Notes: generated by a model not told the origin, from the sequence alone. Shown: positions 1 through 9,026, counted from the stretch's first letter. The stretch is 64,000 nt of DNA from Chryseobacterium sediminis (GCF_008386505.1 NZ_VUNZ01000004.1:248001-312000), one strand, 5' to 3'. Program-made: numbers and translations.

Positions 1-1
1 A

Positions 2-583
2 GACTTTGTACTTCCGGTTGTAGAGGATGTCTATCAGTTTAGAAATGCAGCAGCAATTGTACGCTCTGTAGAGGCTTGCGGCTTTCATAAAGTGGTGGCT
101 TTGCAGGAAGAATACAGTTTTGAACCCAATCTTCGTGTTACAAAAGGAGCGGATACCTGGGTTGAGGTTGAAAAACTTCCCCGAAATATGGAGTCCTTTC
201 AGAGTATTAAAGACAGAGGATATAAAATTGTAGTGGTTTCATTGGAAAATAATGCTAAAATGTTACCCGAATATGAAATCACTGAGCCAATTGCTTTGGT
301 TTTCGGAACTGAAATGGAAGGGGTTTCTCAGGAGATTTTGGACTTTGCGGATGAGACGCTGGCAATTCCGATGTATGGTTTTACAAGGAGCTTCAATGTT
401 TCTGTAGCAGCTTCAATCTGCATGTATGAATTGAAACAAAAGTTGATCAAATCTGATATTGATTATAAATTAGACGAAGAAAAACTTCTAAGAATGAAAA
501 TTCTCTGGACAGTAAATTCAATAAGAAGCGGACAGCAGATTTTTGAAAAATATCTGAGAGAAAATAATATTGACTGGAAATAA
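2..583 (+). CDS. TrmH/SpoU-family RNA 2'-O-ribose methyltransferase, 5' end missing
   Basis: This is the 3' part of a SPOUT-class RNA methyltransferase; 193 codons lie in the window and the frame is already open at base 2, so the gene starts upstream. The family methylates the ribose 2'-OH of a tRNA or rRNA nucleotide with S-adenosylmethionine. The first visible residues (LPVVEDVYQFRNAAAIVRS) match the family opening with its N-AAxxR core. SPOUT motif 2 is FGTEMEGVS (near base 305) and motif 3 is IPMYGFTRSFNVSVAAS (near base 365), which form the trefoil knot that binds the cofactor. The short C-terminal tail after the knot resembles TrmH (tRNA G18) more than RlmB, but the target nucleotide cannot be fixed from sequence. 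A strong terminator follows directly. Confidence 0.88.
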   Translation, partial: DFVLPVVEDVYQFRNAAAIVRSVEACGFHKVVALQEEYSFEPNLRVTKGADTWVEVEKLPRNMESFQSIKDRGYKIVVVSLENNAKMLPEYEITEPIALVFGTEMEGVSQEILDFADETLAIPMYGFTRSFNVSVAASICMYELKQKLIKSDIDYKLDEEKLLRMKILWTVNSIRSGQQIFEKYLRENNIDWK

Positions 584-600
584 GTCATTCAGAAATAAAA

Positions 601-628
601 AAGAGAAGGTTCATAGGCCTTCTCTTTT
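601..628. terminator. Bidirectional intrinsic terminator
   Basis: A 9-bp perfect stem (AAGAGAAGG with CCTTCTCTT) and an 8-nt loop are flanked by A-rich and T-rich runs. It sits between the convergent methyltransferase gene (ends 583) and rsmE (ends 634), so it can end both transcripts. Confidence 0.8.
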
Positions 629-633
629 GTTAT

Positions 634-1329
634 CTATATCATGTTATAATAATTCCATGCGGCTACAAAAACACCTGCTGTTTCTGTTCTGAGCCTTTGA
701 TTTCCAAGGGATACAGCTCTTATCTTATTTTCTGCCAGAAATGTAATTTCCTTTTCAGAAAAATCACCTTCAGGGCCTATTAAAAATGTAAGCTGTTTCA
801 GTTGGGGAATTTTTTTAAGATCAATTCTTTCTAAATTCTCATGGCAGTGGGCTACAAAGGCATGTTCCGGATCAATGTTTTTCAGAAAGTCCGTCAGTTT
901 TACAGCGTCATTGATAACCGGAAAATGAAATCTAAGGCTCTGTTTTGATGCAGCAATTGCCTGTTTCCTGATTTTATCAATATTGATGTTTTTACGCTCT
1001 GTTTTCTCGGTTACAATAATACTGATCTCCGAAATGCCCATTTCCACAGCTTTCTCCACAAAAAACTCAATCCTGTCAATATTCTTGGTTGGAGCAATGG
1101 CAATATGAAGTTTAGGAGAGAATTCCGGTAGATTTTCTTTGATCTCAGAAACGTCAATGCCTGCTTTTTTTCCCTCTATAATAAGTTTTCCCGAAGCTAG
1201 TTTCCCTTTTCCATCTGTCACATAAATCTCTTCACCATCTCTCATACGAAGTACTTTCACAATATGCTGCTGTTCTTCGTCGTTGATGATAACTTTCTGA
1301 GCCGTTATTTCGCCGTAAAATAGTTTCAT
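634..1329 (-). CDS. rsmE: 16S rRNA (uracil(1498)-N(3))-methyltransferase RsmE
   Basis: RsmE methylates N3 of U1498 in 16S rRNA on the assembled small subunit. The 231-aa length is normal for the family. An N-terminal PUA-like RNA-binding part (about residues 1-65, with HIVKVLRMRDGE near 22-33) is followed by a SPOUT knot domain: GPEGDF at 185-190 and LGNQRLRTETA at 208-218 are the cofactor-binding signatures. It is the last gene of a minus-strand operon: its ATG overlaps the TGA of the upstream 131-aa gene (ATGA at 1326-1329), pointing to translational coupling. A second RNA-modification gene, tsaD, heads the operon. Confidence 0.95.
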   Translation of the reverse strand: MKLFYGEITAQKVIINDEEQQHIVKVLRMRDGEEIYVTDGKGKLASGKLIIEGKKAGIDVSEIKENLPEFSPKLHIAIAPTKNIDRIEFFVEKAVEMGISEISIIVTEKTERKNINIDKIRKQAIAASKQSLRFHFPVINDAVKLTDFLKNIDPEHAFVAHCHENLERIDLKKIPQLKQLTFLIGPEGDFSEKEITFLAENKIRAVSLGNQRLRTETAGVFVAAWNYYNMI

Positions 1330-1721
1330 ATATCCTGAGTTAAGAATGCAACTCCTGTTTTAATAGTTGTATAGATGTCTGTATCACATTCACGGTAAGA
1401 ACACATGTATATTTCTTCAATCCAGATATTGTTAATGAAAATCAGATTTAAATACTCCTGTTTTCTCAAATTATTTTTGATCGATAAATAGTCTCCTTCC
1501 TTTGGGGTATATGGAAAACTAAAAAGATGCTCAGAATTTATTTTTTTGATAATTTCCTCTTTTATATCCTGAATATATCCTGTCTCAGAACTTGATGGAA
1601 AGTAATCTATGACATTTTCTGTAGCTTCATTTTTTCCTGTAACTGTTTCTAATACCCAGTAATATTTTGAGTTCTTTTTAGAATGGGTTCCCAGTATTTT
1701 TTCTTCTAAGAGTATTTTCAT
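1326..1721 (-). CDS. Hypothetical protein between tsaD and rsmE
   Basis: 131 aa, family not recognised. No signal peptide or membrane segment is seen; the protein looks soluble and mildly acidic, with many aromatic residues and a late CSYREC motif containing two cysteines. Its start overlaps the tsaD stop (ATGA, 1718-1721) and its stop overlaps the rsmE start (ATGA, 1326-1329), so it is translationally coupled on both sides. This tight packing makes it a real gene despite the lack of a known domain. A link to ribosome or tRNA maturation is only a guess from position. Confidence 0.75.
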   Translation of the reverse strand: MKILLEEKILGTHSKKNSKYYWVLETVTGKNEATENVIDYFPSSSETGYIQDIKEEIIKKINSEHLFSFPYTPKEGDYLSIKNNLRKQEYLNLIFINNIWIEEIYMCSYRECDTDIYTTIKTGVAFLTQDI

Positions 1722-2734
1722 AAATCATATTTTGCCGTTGCCGAGGTTCTCAAATCTGTAAATTCACCTCTCTCAAACTTCAGTTTCGCTACCATGGCGA
1801 TCATCGCTGCATTATCTGTTGTATATTCAAACTTAGGAATGTAAATACTCCAGCCCAGCTTTTCTTTGTTGTCTTCCATTGCTTTTCTCAGAGCAGAATT
1901 GGCAGATACCCCTCCTGCAATAGCAACTTTATTGACGTTGAGATCCAGGGCTGCTTTTTCAAGCTTATTCATCAGAATTTCAATAATGGATTTCTGCACA
2001 GATGCACATAAATCATTTAGATTTTCCTTGATGAATTCTGGATTTTTTCTGACTTCCTTCTGAATGAAATACAATACCGAAGTTTTAATACCGCTGAAAG
2101 AATAATCATAATTCTCAAGCTTTGGCTTGTTGAATTTAAATGCATCAGGGTTCCCTTCCTTAGCCAATCTGTCAATGATAGGTCCCGCGGGGTAGTCAAG
2201 GTCAAAAATCTTTCCGATTTTATCAAAAGCTTCTCCTGCGGCATCATCAATAGTTTTTCCGATAATTTCCATGTCGAAATAGTCTTTTACCAGTACAATC
2301 ATGGTATGTCCCCCACTTACCGTAAGACATAGGAATGGAAAGGTAGGCGGCACAGGATTTGCATCTTCGATGAAATGGGCCAGAATGTGGGCTTGAAGGT
2401 GATTCACTTCAATCAAAGGAACGTTCAGGCTCATAGCCAAAGACTTAGCAAATGATGTTCCTACAAGAAGAGATCCTAAAAGTCCAGGTCCGCGTGTAAA
2501 TCCTATAGCAGAGATATCATTTTGTTGTATATTTGCTTTGGAAAAAGATTTTTCAACAACGGGGATAATATTTTGCTGATGGGCCCGTGAAGCTAATTCA
2601 GGGACAACACCACCATATTCTTTGTGGATGGCCTGGTTCGCGGCAATGTTTGAAAGAATAGAATTTCCCTTGATGATAGCTGCTGAGGTGTCGTCGCAGG
2701 ACGATTCAATACCTAAAATTATAGAGTCGCTCAT
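1718..2734 (-). CDS. tsaD: tRNA N6-adenosine threonylcarbamoyltransferase TsaD
   Basis: TsaD is the catalytic subunit that transfers threonylcarbamoyl from threonylcarbamoyl-AMP to A37 of ANN-decoding tRNAs (t6A), working with TsaB and TsaE. The 338-aa length is standard. It has the ASKHA-fold start (GIESSCDDTSAA, 8-19), the metal-binding HxxxH pair H112/H116 in NHLQAHILAHF, the SGGHT motif at 140-144 and the late GGVSAN phosphate loop. It leads the operon tsaD - unknown - rsmE on the minus strand. The start codon lies only 4 bp from that of divergent tamB, so its promoter must lie inside the tamB reading frame. Confidence 0.97.
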   Translation of the reverse strand: MSDSIILGIESSCDDTSAAIIKGNSILSNIAANQAIHKEYGGVVPELASRAHQQNIIPVVEKSFSKANIQQNDISAIGFTRGPGLLGSLLVGTSFAKSLAMSLNVPLIEVNHLQAHILAHFIEDANPVPPTFPFLCLTVSGGHTMIVLVKDYFDMEIIGKTIDDAAGEAFDKIGKIFDLDYPAGPIIDRLAKEGNPDAFKFNKPKLENYDYSFSGIKTSVLYFIQKEVRKNPEFIKENLNDLCASVQKSIIEILMNKLEKAALDLNVNKVAIAGGVSANSALRKAMEDNKEKLGWSIYIPKFEYTTDNAAMIAMVAKLKFERGEFTDLRTSATAKYDL

Positions 2735-2738
2735 AATA

Positions 2739-5700
2739 ATGGCAAAGTTAGAGAATAATAACGAGAATGAGAATAAAAAATCAGTAGCTGAAAACCTAGG
2801 GGATCAGGTACAGAAAACTGTCGAAAATGTAGAAGAAAAAGTTCGGGAGACAGTAAAAGAAGCATCTGAGCTGGCTTCAGATGCCATACATCATCCTGTG
2901 GAAACGGCTGAAGAGTTCGGGAAACAGGCAATGAAAGATGTTACCAGCTATACATGGTGGGCAAAACTTCTTTTAATTCTCTTTTGGCTTGGCTTATTTC
3001 TGATAGGAGGGATATTGGTTGTTATCAATCTTCCGGTGACAAAACAATGGGCGGCGGATCAGGCTCTTCAAATAGTAAATAAAGACTTTAAATCCGGGTT
3101 TTCTACAGAAAGTGTGGATGTTAATTACTTTGGAGATGTAACCATAAAAGGATTAAAAGTAAAAGATTATAAAGGATTCGATTTTATTAAAGCCCGTGAA
3201 TTCCGTGCAGATTCAGACTGGATATCTCTGGCTGTGAATGCTATTTCAGGAAAAAGCAATTCTTTAAGCTTCAATTCCCTTACCCTCGTTAATGCCGAAG
3301 TAAGAGTAATTACCTATAAAGGAGACAGTATATCCAATTTTGTCAGATTTACAGAACTCTTTGATGATGGTAAGAAAAGAAATCCGAATAAACCACCTTT
3401 TCAGCTGAATTCCAGGGTACAGATTATTGATTCTAAAGTATCTATTGTCAATGAAAATTCTCCCGGAGAACAGGGGAAATGGCTTACAGCAACACAATTC
3501 AACTTAAAAGCACCTAACGTAAAAGTCAACGGACCGAATGTTTCGGCTTTGATTAATAATATGTCCTTTGTGACCTCAAGATGGGGGAAATCTCATATTG
3601 TGGATACTTTTTCAACAGAACTGTCTCTAACGAAGCAGTTTTTGTCATTAAAAGATCTTACGCTGAATACGGATCATACCCTACTTCAGGGAGATATTAA
3701 ATTTAATCTTCATGACGGATCATGGTCAGATTTTGCTGACAAAGTGCGATGGGATATGAATATTCAGCAGGGAAGCCAGGTAAGTGGTTATGATATCAGT
3801 TATTTTGTGACGAACTGGGATAATATAAAACCGTTCAATCTTTCAGGGACGATGACGGGGCCTTTAAATAAATTTCATCTGGAGAATTTCCTTATCAGAA
3901 ACCCTGATGTTAATATTGCAACTAAAACAATGAAAGTTGACAATCTGCTAAAGGGACATTTTGCCATTGAAACAAAAGAGCTTTCTGCAGATTTTACTTA
4001 CAAGGATTTAAAAGCGATGATGCCTTCCTTTATCTCCAAAAAGATGAAGAACTTTGCTGATGATTTCGGGAAATTAAAATACAACGGGACAGCGAGGGTA
4101 AATCCGGATCAGATCTATGTGGACAGCGGGAATTTAATGACAGGAATAGGGCAGGCTAAAATTTCCAAACTTACCTTATCAGGTTACAGTACCGCAATGC
4201 CTAAATATTCCGGTTATCTTGATGTAAAAGATCTTAATACATCTGTTATTACAAAGAATAAGACAGTAGGCTTAATCTCCGGTAAATTTGATCTTAACGG
4301 GCAAAGTTTTGATGTCAATACCATGCGTCTGACGACTAAATCTCAGATTGCAAGCGTTGAAATTATGAATAAAACGATCAATAATCTGTATTTGGATGGA
4401 TTATTGGATCATAAGAAATACAACGGACTTATTACCGTTAATGATGAGCAGGCAAAAGCTACAATCAAAGGGTTAATAGATTTCAGTACTTCAAGAGTGG
4501 CTATGGATGTCAACGCAGATGTCACTTACCTGAATATGAACTATTTCACCAATAAACCTGGCAGTCAGGTGGTAAGTGGTCAGGTTGAAGGAAAAATGGC
4601 CATGTCTTCCATTAATGATCTTACTCTGGATGTTAATGCGAATAATTTGAATTTTGCTACAGCAACTCAAAAATATAATATTCCTAATGCTAAATTAAAA
4701 ACCTTTGTAGAAGCAGGGGGCCGTGTGATTGATGTAGATGCTCCGGGAGCTGCTACAGGGAAGATATCAGGAAGATACAGCCTGGCAGATCTTGCAGGAA
4801 TGGTAGAAAACGGAGTCGGGAAAATATTGGTGGGACCACCGCCAAGAAAATTGTACCGTGGACAGAATTTTGCTTTGAAATTTGATATTCAGCAAGGGTT
4901 GGTCAATTATTTCTTACCAGATCTGAGATTACCTCAGGGAGCAGTCGTAGATGGGGAATATAATGGAGATTCTAATAATCTTATTCTGAATCTTGATGCT
5001 GCTTCTTTGAAATATATAATGACGAAGGAGGAAGAAATTACAGATGCTGATAAAGCGCTGGCAGCTTCCAATCCTGATTATAAAGTTAATGACCGAAAAA
5101 ATATTAACAGAGACAGTGCAATGGTGGATAGTGTTAAAGTAAGAATTAACACGGCTGACCTTAACCAACAATTGTATGCAAAGATCAATAGGGTAGTTTA
5201 TAACAAAAATGTAATCAAAGATTTTGAGCTTAAAGGGAATAATGAAAATGGAAATACCCTTCATTTAGCTACCGTATTTAAGCATGGAAGCCCTGATGAT
5301 GAAATTAATGAAAAGCTTAAAGAATATGCTATTAACGTAGACCAGTCTACCGATGCAGCTGGAGATTATGTATTCAGGTTTGAGCCTACCGAAGTGAAAT
5401 TCAATGAAGTGACCTGGGCCATAGACACAAGTCCGGAACTCAATCACTCCATTACCTATAGAAGGAATACCGGAGACTTTGATATCCGAAACCTGAGGAT
5501 TTATTCTGATAAAAGTGCTTTGTTTATTAAGGAAGCGCAATTTAAATCGGCAAAAGATTTTTATGTAGATGCTGATATCAATGATTTTGCTGTAGAAAAA
5601 CTCTTGGAAATGCAGTCAGGAGGAAATACTATGGACATAAAAGGTCTGGCCAACGGAAGCGTTAAGATCAAAATGGATAAAAGTACCCTGCAGCCACTGG

Positions 5701-7529
5701 TAGATCTTAATATTGATGATATTAAGATGAATGGTAACGATATGGGAGATATCTCTATTTCTGCTACCAATGGCTTCTCACTGAACGTTTATGATATTGA
5801 TGTGAAAGTTCACTCTGCAGGAGTGCTTGGAAATAACAGTCTTAATCTGACAGGAACTGTTAACAATAATACTTCTTCTCCGATTATTGATCTTACGGCA
5901 GAAATGCGTGATTTTGACCTTTCATTTACACAGCAGTTTGTACAGACTATTTTTGGAAACCTTCGTGGAAAAGCAACCGGGGATCTTAAAATCAATGGAA
6001 AACTTAATAATCTTGATTACAGCGGTGATATCGCTTTAAAAGATTTTGGATTAAAGCTTTTGTTTACCGGAGTAGATTATTCATTTGATGACACTGTGAT
6101 TCAGCTGACCAAAGGACTGGCTATCCTCAACAATATTGAGGTACATGATGGAAGAACCAATTCAAAAGGAAATATCTCCGGGGCGATCCAGTTTGAGACC
6201 CTTTCTTCAATGGGGGTATCTCTCGTAATGAGGGCAGACAATCTGTTGATGCTTAATACGACCCAAAAAGATTTTGACCTTTTCTGGGGAAGAGTTTACG
6301 GACAGGGAGATCTTTACGTGGACGGACCTGTTTCAGGATTAAGTATTACAACTCCTAATATGAAGGCGCTTAACGGAAGTACCTTTACCTTTAATTCCAG
6401 TTCTACTTCCAATGTTGAAGAATTCAAGATGCTGAGGTTCCTGAAAGAAGGAAAAGATGGTCTGATTACGCTGGAAGAAAAGAAAAAAACAGGAGCCAAT
6501 ATGAACATTGATTTCAATCTGGCTGTAGATAAAGGAACTACCGTAAATGTACTGGTAGGAGATGATGTGGGAAATATTACAGTAAAAGGTTCTGCAGACC
6601 CGTTGAGGTTTCACATGAACAGACAGGGGAATATTGCCATGAGTGGTACCTATAAAGTAGATAACGGAACATTTGTCTCCAAGGCAATCCTTAATAAAAC
6701 TTTCCAGATAGAAAGAAACAGTAGTATCAGATGGGATGGTGATGCCATGAAGCCTGCATTAGACATTAATGCCAACTATGTAAGAATGGTTTCTAATGCC
6801 GGGGAATATCTTAGTATGGGGAAATTACAGCCTATCAGTATTTTGCTGCAGGCCCATATTACCCAGTCGTTGGTAGACCCTAATATTGACCTTAACGTTA
6901 CCGCTATGGATGTATCCAGCCAGGTAAGAGAAACACTTGCAGCAAAGATGAGTCAGGAAGGAGAGAAGGTTCTTCAGTTCGGATCTGTCCTGCTGTTGAG
7001 TACTTTCAACGTTTCCAACTCTGGCGGGGTGGATGTGAATGTAGGAAATGTTGCGGAGTCTTCCGGATATAATATGCTTCTGAAACAATTGGGATCTGTT
7101 CTTAATACGATGAGTAACGAATTCCAGATTGACCTTAATTATGTAAAAGGTGATCAGAATTCAAACTTTGGAGACAGAGCCAATGCCGGAGTAAGTGTAG
7201 CCCTTTCCCCAAGAGTCAATATAAAAACCGGTTTGGGAATTCCACTATCGAAAACAGATGGTGCCCAAAACAATTATTTGTCTACAGAAGGCTCAGTAGA
7301 ATATGATTTATCTAAAAAGAACGACGGTACATTAGTTATACGTGCTTATTCCAAGCCTACGAACATCGGAATGGTGAGTACAAACGGTTCTGCAAATCAA
7401 GCTTATGGAGGAGGAGTTGTGTGGAGTAAAAGCTTCAATTCTTTGTTTAAAAAGAAGAAAAAAGACAAAAAAACTTCAGATGCAAAAGGTGAAATAAAAA
7501 CAGATTCTACAAAATCGACTGGTAAATAA
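2739..7529 (+). CDS. tamB: TamB-like translocation and assembly module protein (DUF490)
   Basis: A 1596-aa inner-membrane-anchored, periplasm-spanning protein of the TamB/AsmA-like family. In proteobacteria TamB pairs with the Omp85 protein TamA and is implicated in outer-membrane protein assembly and lipid transport. The N-terminus has an amphipathic acidic stretch (about 10-60), then one membrane helix (WWAKLLLILFWLGLFLIGG, near 72-90). A long repetitive beta-rich region typical of the lipid-carrying beta-taco follows. The C-terminal ~400 residues match DUF490, ending in a beta-strand segment and a lysine-rich tail. The frame stays open to base 2622, but that would overlap tsaD on the opposite strand; ATG 2739 gives the usual MAKLE start of flavobacterial homologues as I recall them. 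No TAnnTTTG box precedes it; a promoter inside tsaD is implied. Confidence 0.9.
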   Translation: MAKLENNNENENKKSVAENLGDQVQKTVENVEEKVRETVKEASELASDAIHHPVETAEEFGKQAMKDVTSYTWWAKLLLILFWLGLFLIGGILVVINLPVTKQWAADQALQIVNKDFKSGFSTESVDVNYFGDVTIKGLKVKDYKGFDFIKAREFRADSDWISLAVNAISGKSNSLSFNSLTLVNAEVRVITYKGDSISNFVRFTELFDDGKKRNPNKPPFQLNSRVQIIDSKVSIVNENSPGEQGKWLTATQFNLKAPNVKVNGPNVSALINNMSFVTSRWGKSHIVDTFSTELSLTKQFLSLKDLTLNTDHTLLQGDIKFNLHDGSWSDFADKVRWDMNIQQGSQVSGYDISYFVTNWDNIKPFNLSGTMTGPLNKFHLENFLIRNPDVNIATKTMKVDNLLKGHFAIETKELSADFTYKDLKAMMPSFISKKMKNFADDFGKLKYNGTARVNPDQIYVDSGNLMTGIGQAKISKLTLSGYSTAMPKYSGYLDVKDLNTSVITKNKTVGLISGKFDLNGQSFDVNTMRLTTKSQIASVEIMNKTINNLYLDGLLDHKKYNGLITVNDEQAKATIKGLIDFSTSRVAMDVNADVTYLNMNYFTNKPGSQVVSGQVEGKMAMSSINDLTLDVNANNLNFATATQKYNIPNAKLKTFVEAGGRVIDVDAPGAATGKISGRYSLADLAGMVENGVGKILVGPPPRKLYRGQNFALKFDIQQGLVNYFLPDLRLPQGAVVDGEYNGDSNNLILNLDAASLKYIMTKEEEITDADKALAASNPDYKVNDRKNINRDSAMVDSVKVRINTADLNQQLYAKINRVVYNKNVIKDFELKGNNENGNTLHLATVFKHGSPDDEINEKLKEYAINVDQSTDAAGDYVFRFEPTEVKFNEVTWAIDTSPELNHSITYRRNTGDFDIRNLRIYSDKSALFIKEAQFKSAKDFYVDADINDFAVEKLLEMQSGGNTMDIKGLANGSVKIKMDKSTLQPLVDLNIDDIKMNGNDMGDISISATNGFSLNVYDIDVKVHSAGVLGNNSLNLTGTVNNNTSSPIIDLTAEMRDFDLSFTQQFVQTIFGNLRGKATGDLKINGKLNNLDYSGDIALKDFGLKLLFTGVDYSFDDTVIQLTKGLAILNNIEVHDGRTNSKGNISGAIQFETLSSMGVSLVMRADNLLMLNTTQKDFDLFWGRVYGQGDLYVDGPVSGLSITTPNMKALNGSTFTFNSSSTSNVEEFKMLRFLKEGKDGLITLEEKKKTGANMNIDFNLAVDKGTTVNVLVGDDVGNITVKGSADPLRFHMNRQGNIAMSGTYKVDNGTFVSKAILNKTFQIERNSSIRWDGDAMKPALDINANYVRMVSNAGEYLSMGKLQPISILLQAHITQSLVDPNIDLNVTAMDVSSQVRETLAAKMSQEGEKVLQFGSVLLLSTFNVSNSGGVDVNVGNVAESSGYNMLLKQLGSVLNTMSNEFQIDLNYVKGDQNSNFGDRANAGVSVALSPRVNIKTGLGIPLSKTDGAQNNYLSTEGSVEYDLSKKNDGTLVIRAYSKPTNIGMVSTNGSANQAYGGGVVWSKSFNSLFKKKKKDKKTSDAKGEIKTDSTKSTGK

Positions 7530-7611
7530 TTAGAATATTTTAATGATTTTTATCATCTGTGTTAATTATTGTTAATATTTGATATATATTTTTTAGTTAA
7601 ATTATTTTTTG

Positions 7612-7619
7612 TAAATTTG
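7612..7619 (+). promoter_or_regulatory. -7 box (TAAATTTG) of the Lrp/AsnC gene
   Basis: An exact TAnnTTTG match, the Bacteroidetes housekeeping -7 element, lies 44 nt upstream of the regulator ATG in a very AT-rich leader. No TTG is found at the usual 17-23 bp upstream spacing, so the -33 part is weak. Confidence 0.5.
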
Positions 7620-7663
7620 CAAAAAATACATAGATTTTTTAAAGAAATTGTAATTTAACTAAT

Positions 7664-8134
7664 ATGAACTATCAACTGGACGAAATAGACAAGAAAATTC
7701 TTGATTTCTTAGTAGAAAACACAAGAATGCCTTTTACTGAAATTGCAAAGCAGATGGATGTTTCTGCTGGAACAATTCACGTAAGAGTGAAAAAGATGGA
7801 AGATGCAGGTATTATTTTGGGATCATCTCTTAATATCGATTATGGTAAGCTGGATTATCACTTTACAGCTTTCATAGGGATCCTTTTGACAAAATCAAAC
7901 CGTACTCAGGAAGTACTGAAAGAATTGTCAACTTTACCTAACGTAATTGAAGCTAGCGTTATTTCAGGAAAATATAATATTTTCTGTAAAGTAAGAGCTA
8001 AGAATACGGACGATGCTAAAAGAATTATTTATCAGATAGATGACATTCAGGACGTAATGAGAACTGAAAGTATGATTTCTATGGAAGAATTCTTAAGTGA
8101 CAAAAACAGACTGATCAACGCTATCTCTGTGTAA
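7664..8134 (+). CDS. Lrp/AsnC-family transcriptional regulator
   Basis: 156 aa, the normal length of the family. An N-terminal winged helix-turn-helix (about 5-50; LDEIDKKILDFL then FTEIAKQMDVSAGTIHVRVKKM) is followed by a RAM/AsnC ligand-binding domain (about 66-145). These proteins form dimers to hexadecamers, bind amino acids in the C-terminal domain, and control amino-acid and nitrogen genes; the ligand here is unknown. It is transcribed alone: a 12-bp hairpin terminator follows. asnB lies in the same window at 28-30 kb but no shared operator was established. Confidence 0.93.
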   Translation: MNYQLDEIDKKILDFLVENTRMPFTEIAKQMDVSAGTIHVRVKKMEDAGIILGSSLNIDYGKLDYHFTAFIGILLTKSNRTQEVLKELSTLPNVIEASVISGKYNIFCKVRAKNTDDAKRIIYQIDDIQDVMRTESMISMEEFLSDKNRLINAISV

Positions 8135-8160
8135 GTCAAATTTTAAACGAATAATTATAA

Positions 8161-8198
8161 AAGAACTTATGAAATCTCTCATAAGTTCTTTATTTTTG
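8161..8198 (+). terminator. Hairpin terminator whose T-run doubles as the next gene's -7 box
   Basis: A perfect 12-bp stem (8161-8172 with 8179-8190, 6-nt loop) is followed by TATTTTTG. The T-run serves as terminator of the Lrp/AsnC transcript. The same bases, TATTTTTG at 8191-8198, are an exact TAnnTTTG -7 element only 5 nt before the ATG at 8204. Termination and initiation therefore appear to be fused. Confidence 0.65.
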
Positions 8199-8203
8199 TA
8201 GGT

Positions 8204-8581
8204 ATGGAAGAATACAGTTATTTTGACGAAGACCCAAAGAAAGGATGGGGGTTTGTACTGGCATTTGCAGCCTTAATGTTGTTTACCATAATGGGGCTTG
8301 GAATAGATGTGGATGAATATCTGCAACATGAATATCTGGAGATCCCAAGGTGGTATTTCTATGTTATTTTTTCAATTGATGTATTGATGATGATCGGGCT
8401 GGTACTGATGTTCTTCTACAGAAAAATAGGAATCTTCATGTTTCCGGCTTTACTGGTGATGCACTTCTTTATGCACAATTATTACCTGTCTACATTTTTG
8501 TATACAGATGTTACCAACCTTTTTCTGTTTACAGGATTCGGAATGCTTGCCATTATCCCGAAATGGAAGTTTTTTAAATAG
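8204..8581 (+). CDS. Four-helix integral membrane protein, unknown function
   Basis: 125 aa, family not recognised. After an acidic N-terminus (EEYSYFDEDPKKG) there are four hydrophobic segments at about 16-34, 47-69, 74-92 and 100-118, so it is an inner-membrane protein. It ends in a basic KWKFFK tail. It is monocistronic, bracketed by the hairpins at 8161-8190 and 8609-8641. The -7 box is so close to the ATG that the transcript may be leaderless. Confidence 0.75.
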   Translation: MEEYSYFDEDPKKGWGFVLAFAALMLFTIMGLGIDVDEYLQHEYLEIPRWYFYVIFSIDVLMMIGLVLMFFYRKIGIFMFPALLVMHFFMHNYYLSTFLYTDVTNLFLFTGFGMLAIIPKWKFFK

Positions 8582-8608
8582 ATATATAATCCTACACAAT
8601 AAGATAAC

Positions 8609-8643
8609 AAACGGCTTTTAAATAAAATTTAAAAGCCGTTTTC
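8609..8643 (+). terminator. Intrinsic terminator, 15-bp perfect stem
   Basis: AAACGGCTTTTAAAT (8609-8623) pairs with 8627-8641 across a 3-nt loop and is followed by TT. It ends the membrane-protein transcript at 8581. Confidence 0.75.
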
Positions 8644-8666
8644 AATTAACAAGAAGAGTAAAAACA

Positions 8667-8777
8667 CTATCTGAGTTCTATCGAATTATAAATTTTTTGC
8701 TTCAAAGGATTTTTTGTCCAGTCTTCCCAATTTCCAGTATAGGGATCTATTGTACAAAACGGTGAAATGAATGAATT
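8667..8777 (-). pseudogene. Possible 36-codon remnant of a lost gene
   Basis: The 445-bp gap 8582-9026 has no intact gene. On the minus strand a 36-codon open stretch with protein-like composition (CTIDPYTGNWEDWTKNPLKQ) ends at a TAG at 8667-8669. It is cut off upstream by a TGA at 8778-8780 and has no start codon. The tryptophan- and proline-rich content is unlike the AT-driven noise of other gaps, which suggests the 3' tail of a decayed gene. The rest of the gap (8780-8950) holds no recognisable coding sequence. Parent family unknown. Confidence 0.25.
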
Positions 8778-8955
8778 TCACATTAGAAATCACACGATAA
8801 TTCTTCCGTTTTGAAAGAAATGTGTATGTCCGAAAGGATGTTTTCGTAAAAAAGTACCGTTTTTCAGCCTGAAAATAGGAGGCTAACTTTATGATATCTT
8901 ACAAAAAAGCATTGATTTCAGGCAAACTAATCCAAATAGATATTTAGTGAGTCAT

Positions 8956-8991
8956 AAAAATGAAGCTTTTCAACTCGATGTTGAAAAGCTT
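8956..8991 (-). terminator. Terminator of the TPR/HTH regulator
   Basis: A 12-bp perfect stem (8963-8974 with 8980-8991, 5-nt loop). In the minus direction it is followed by a CATTTTTA tract. It lies 36 bp after the regulator stop codon. Confidence 0.65.
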
Positions 8992-9026
8992 ATACAGTTT
9001 AATATAAAGGTAAAATCTCCTTATCG

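Noticed and set aside
2622..2738. Upstream extension of the tamB reading frame
   Set aside because: It overlaps the tsaD 5' end on the opposite strand; ATG 2739 starts the expected protein.
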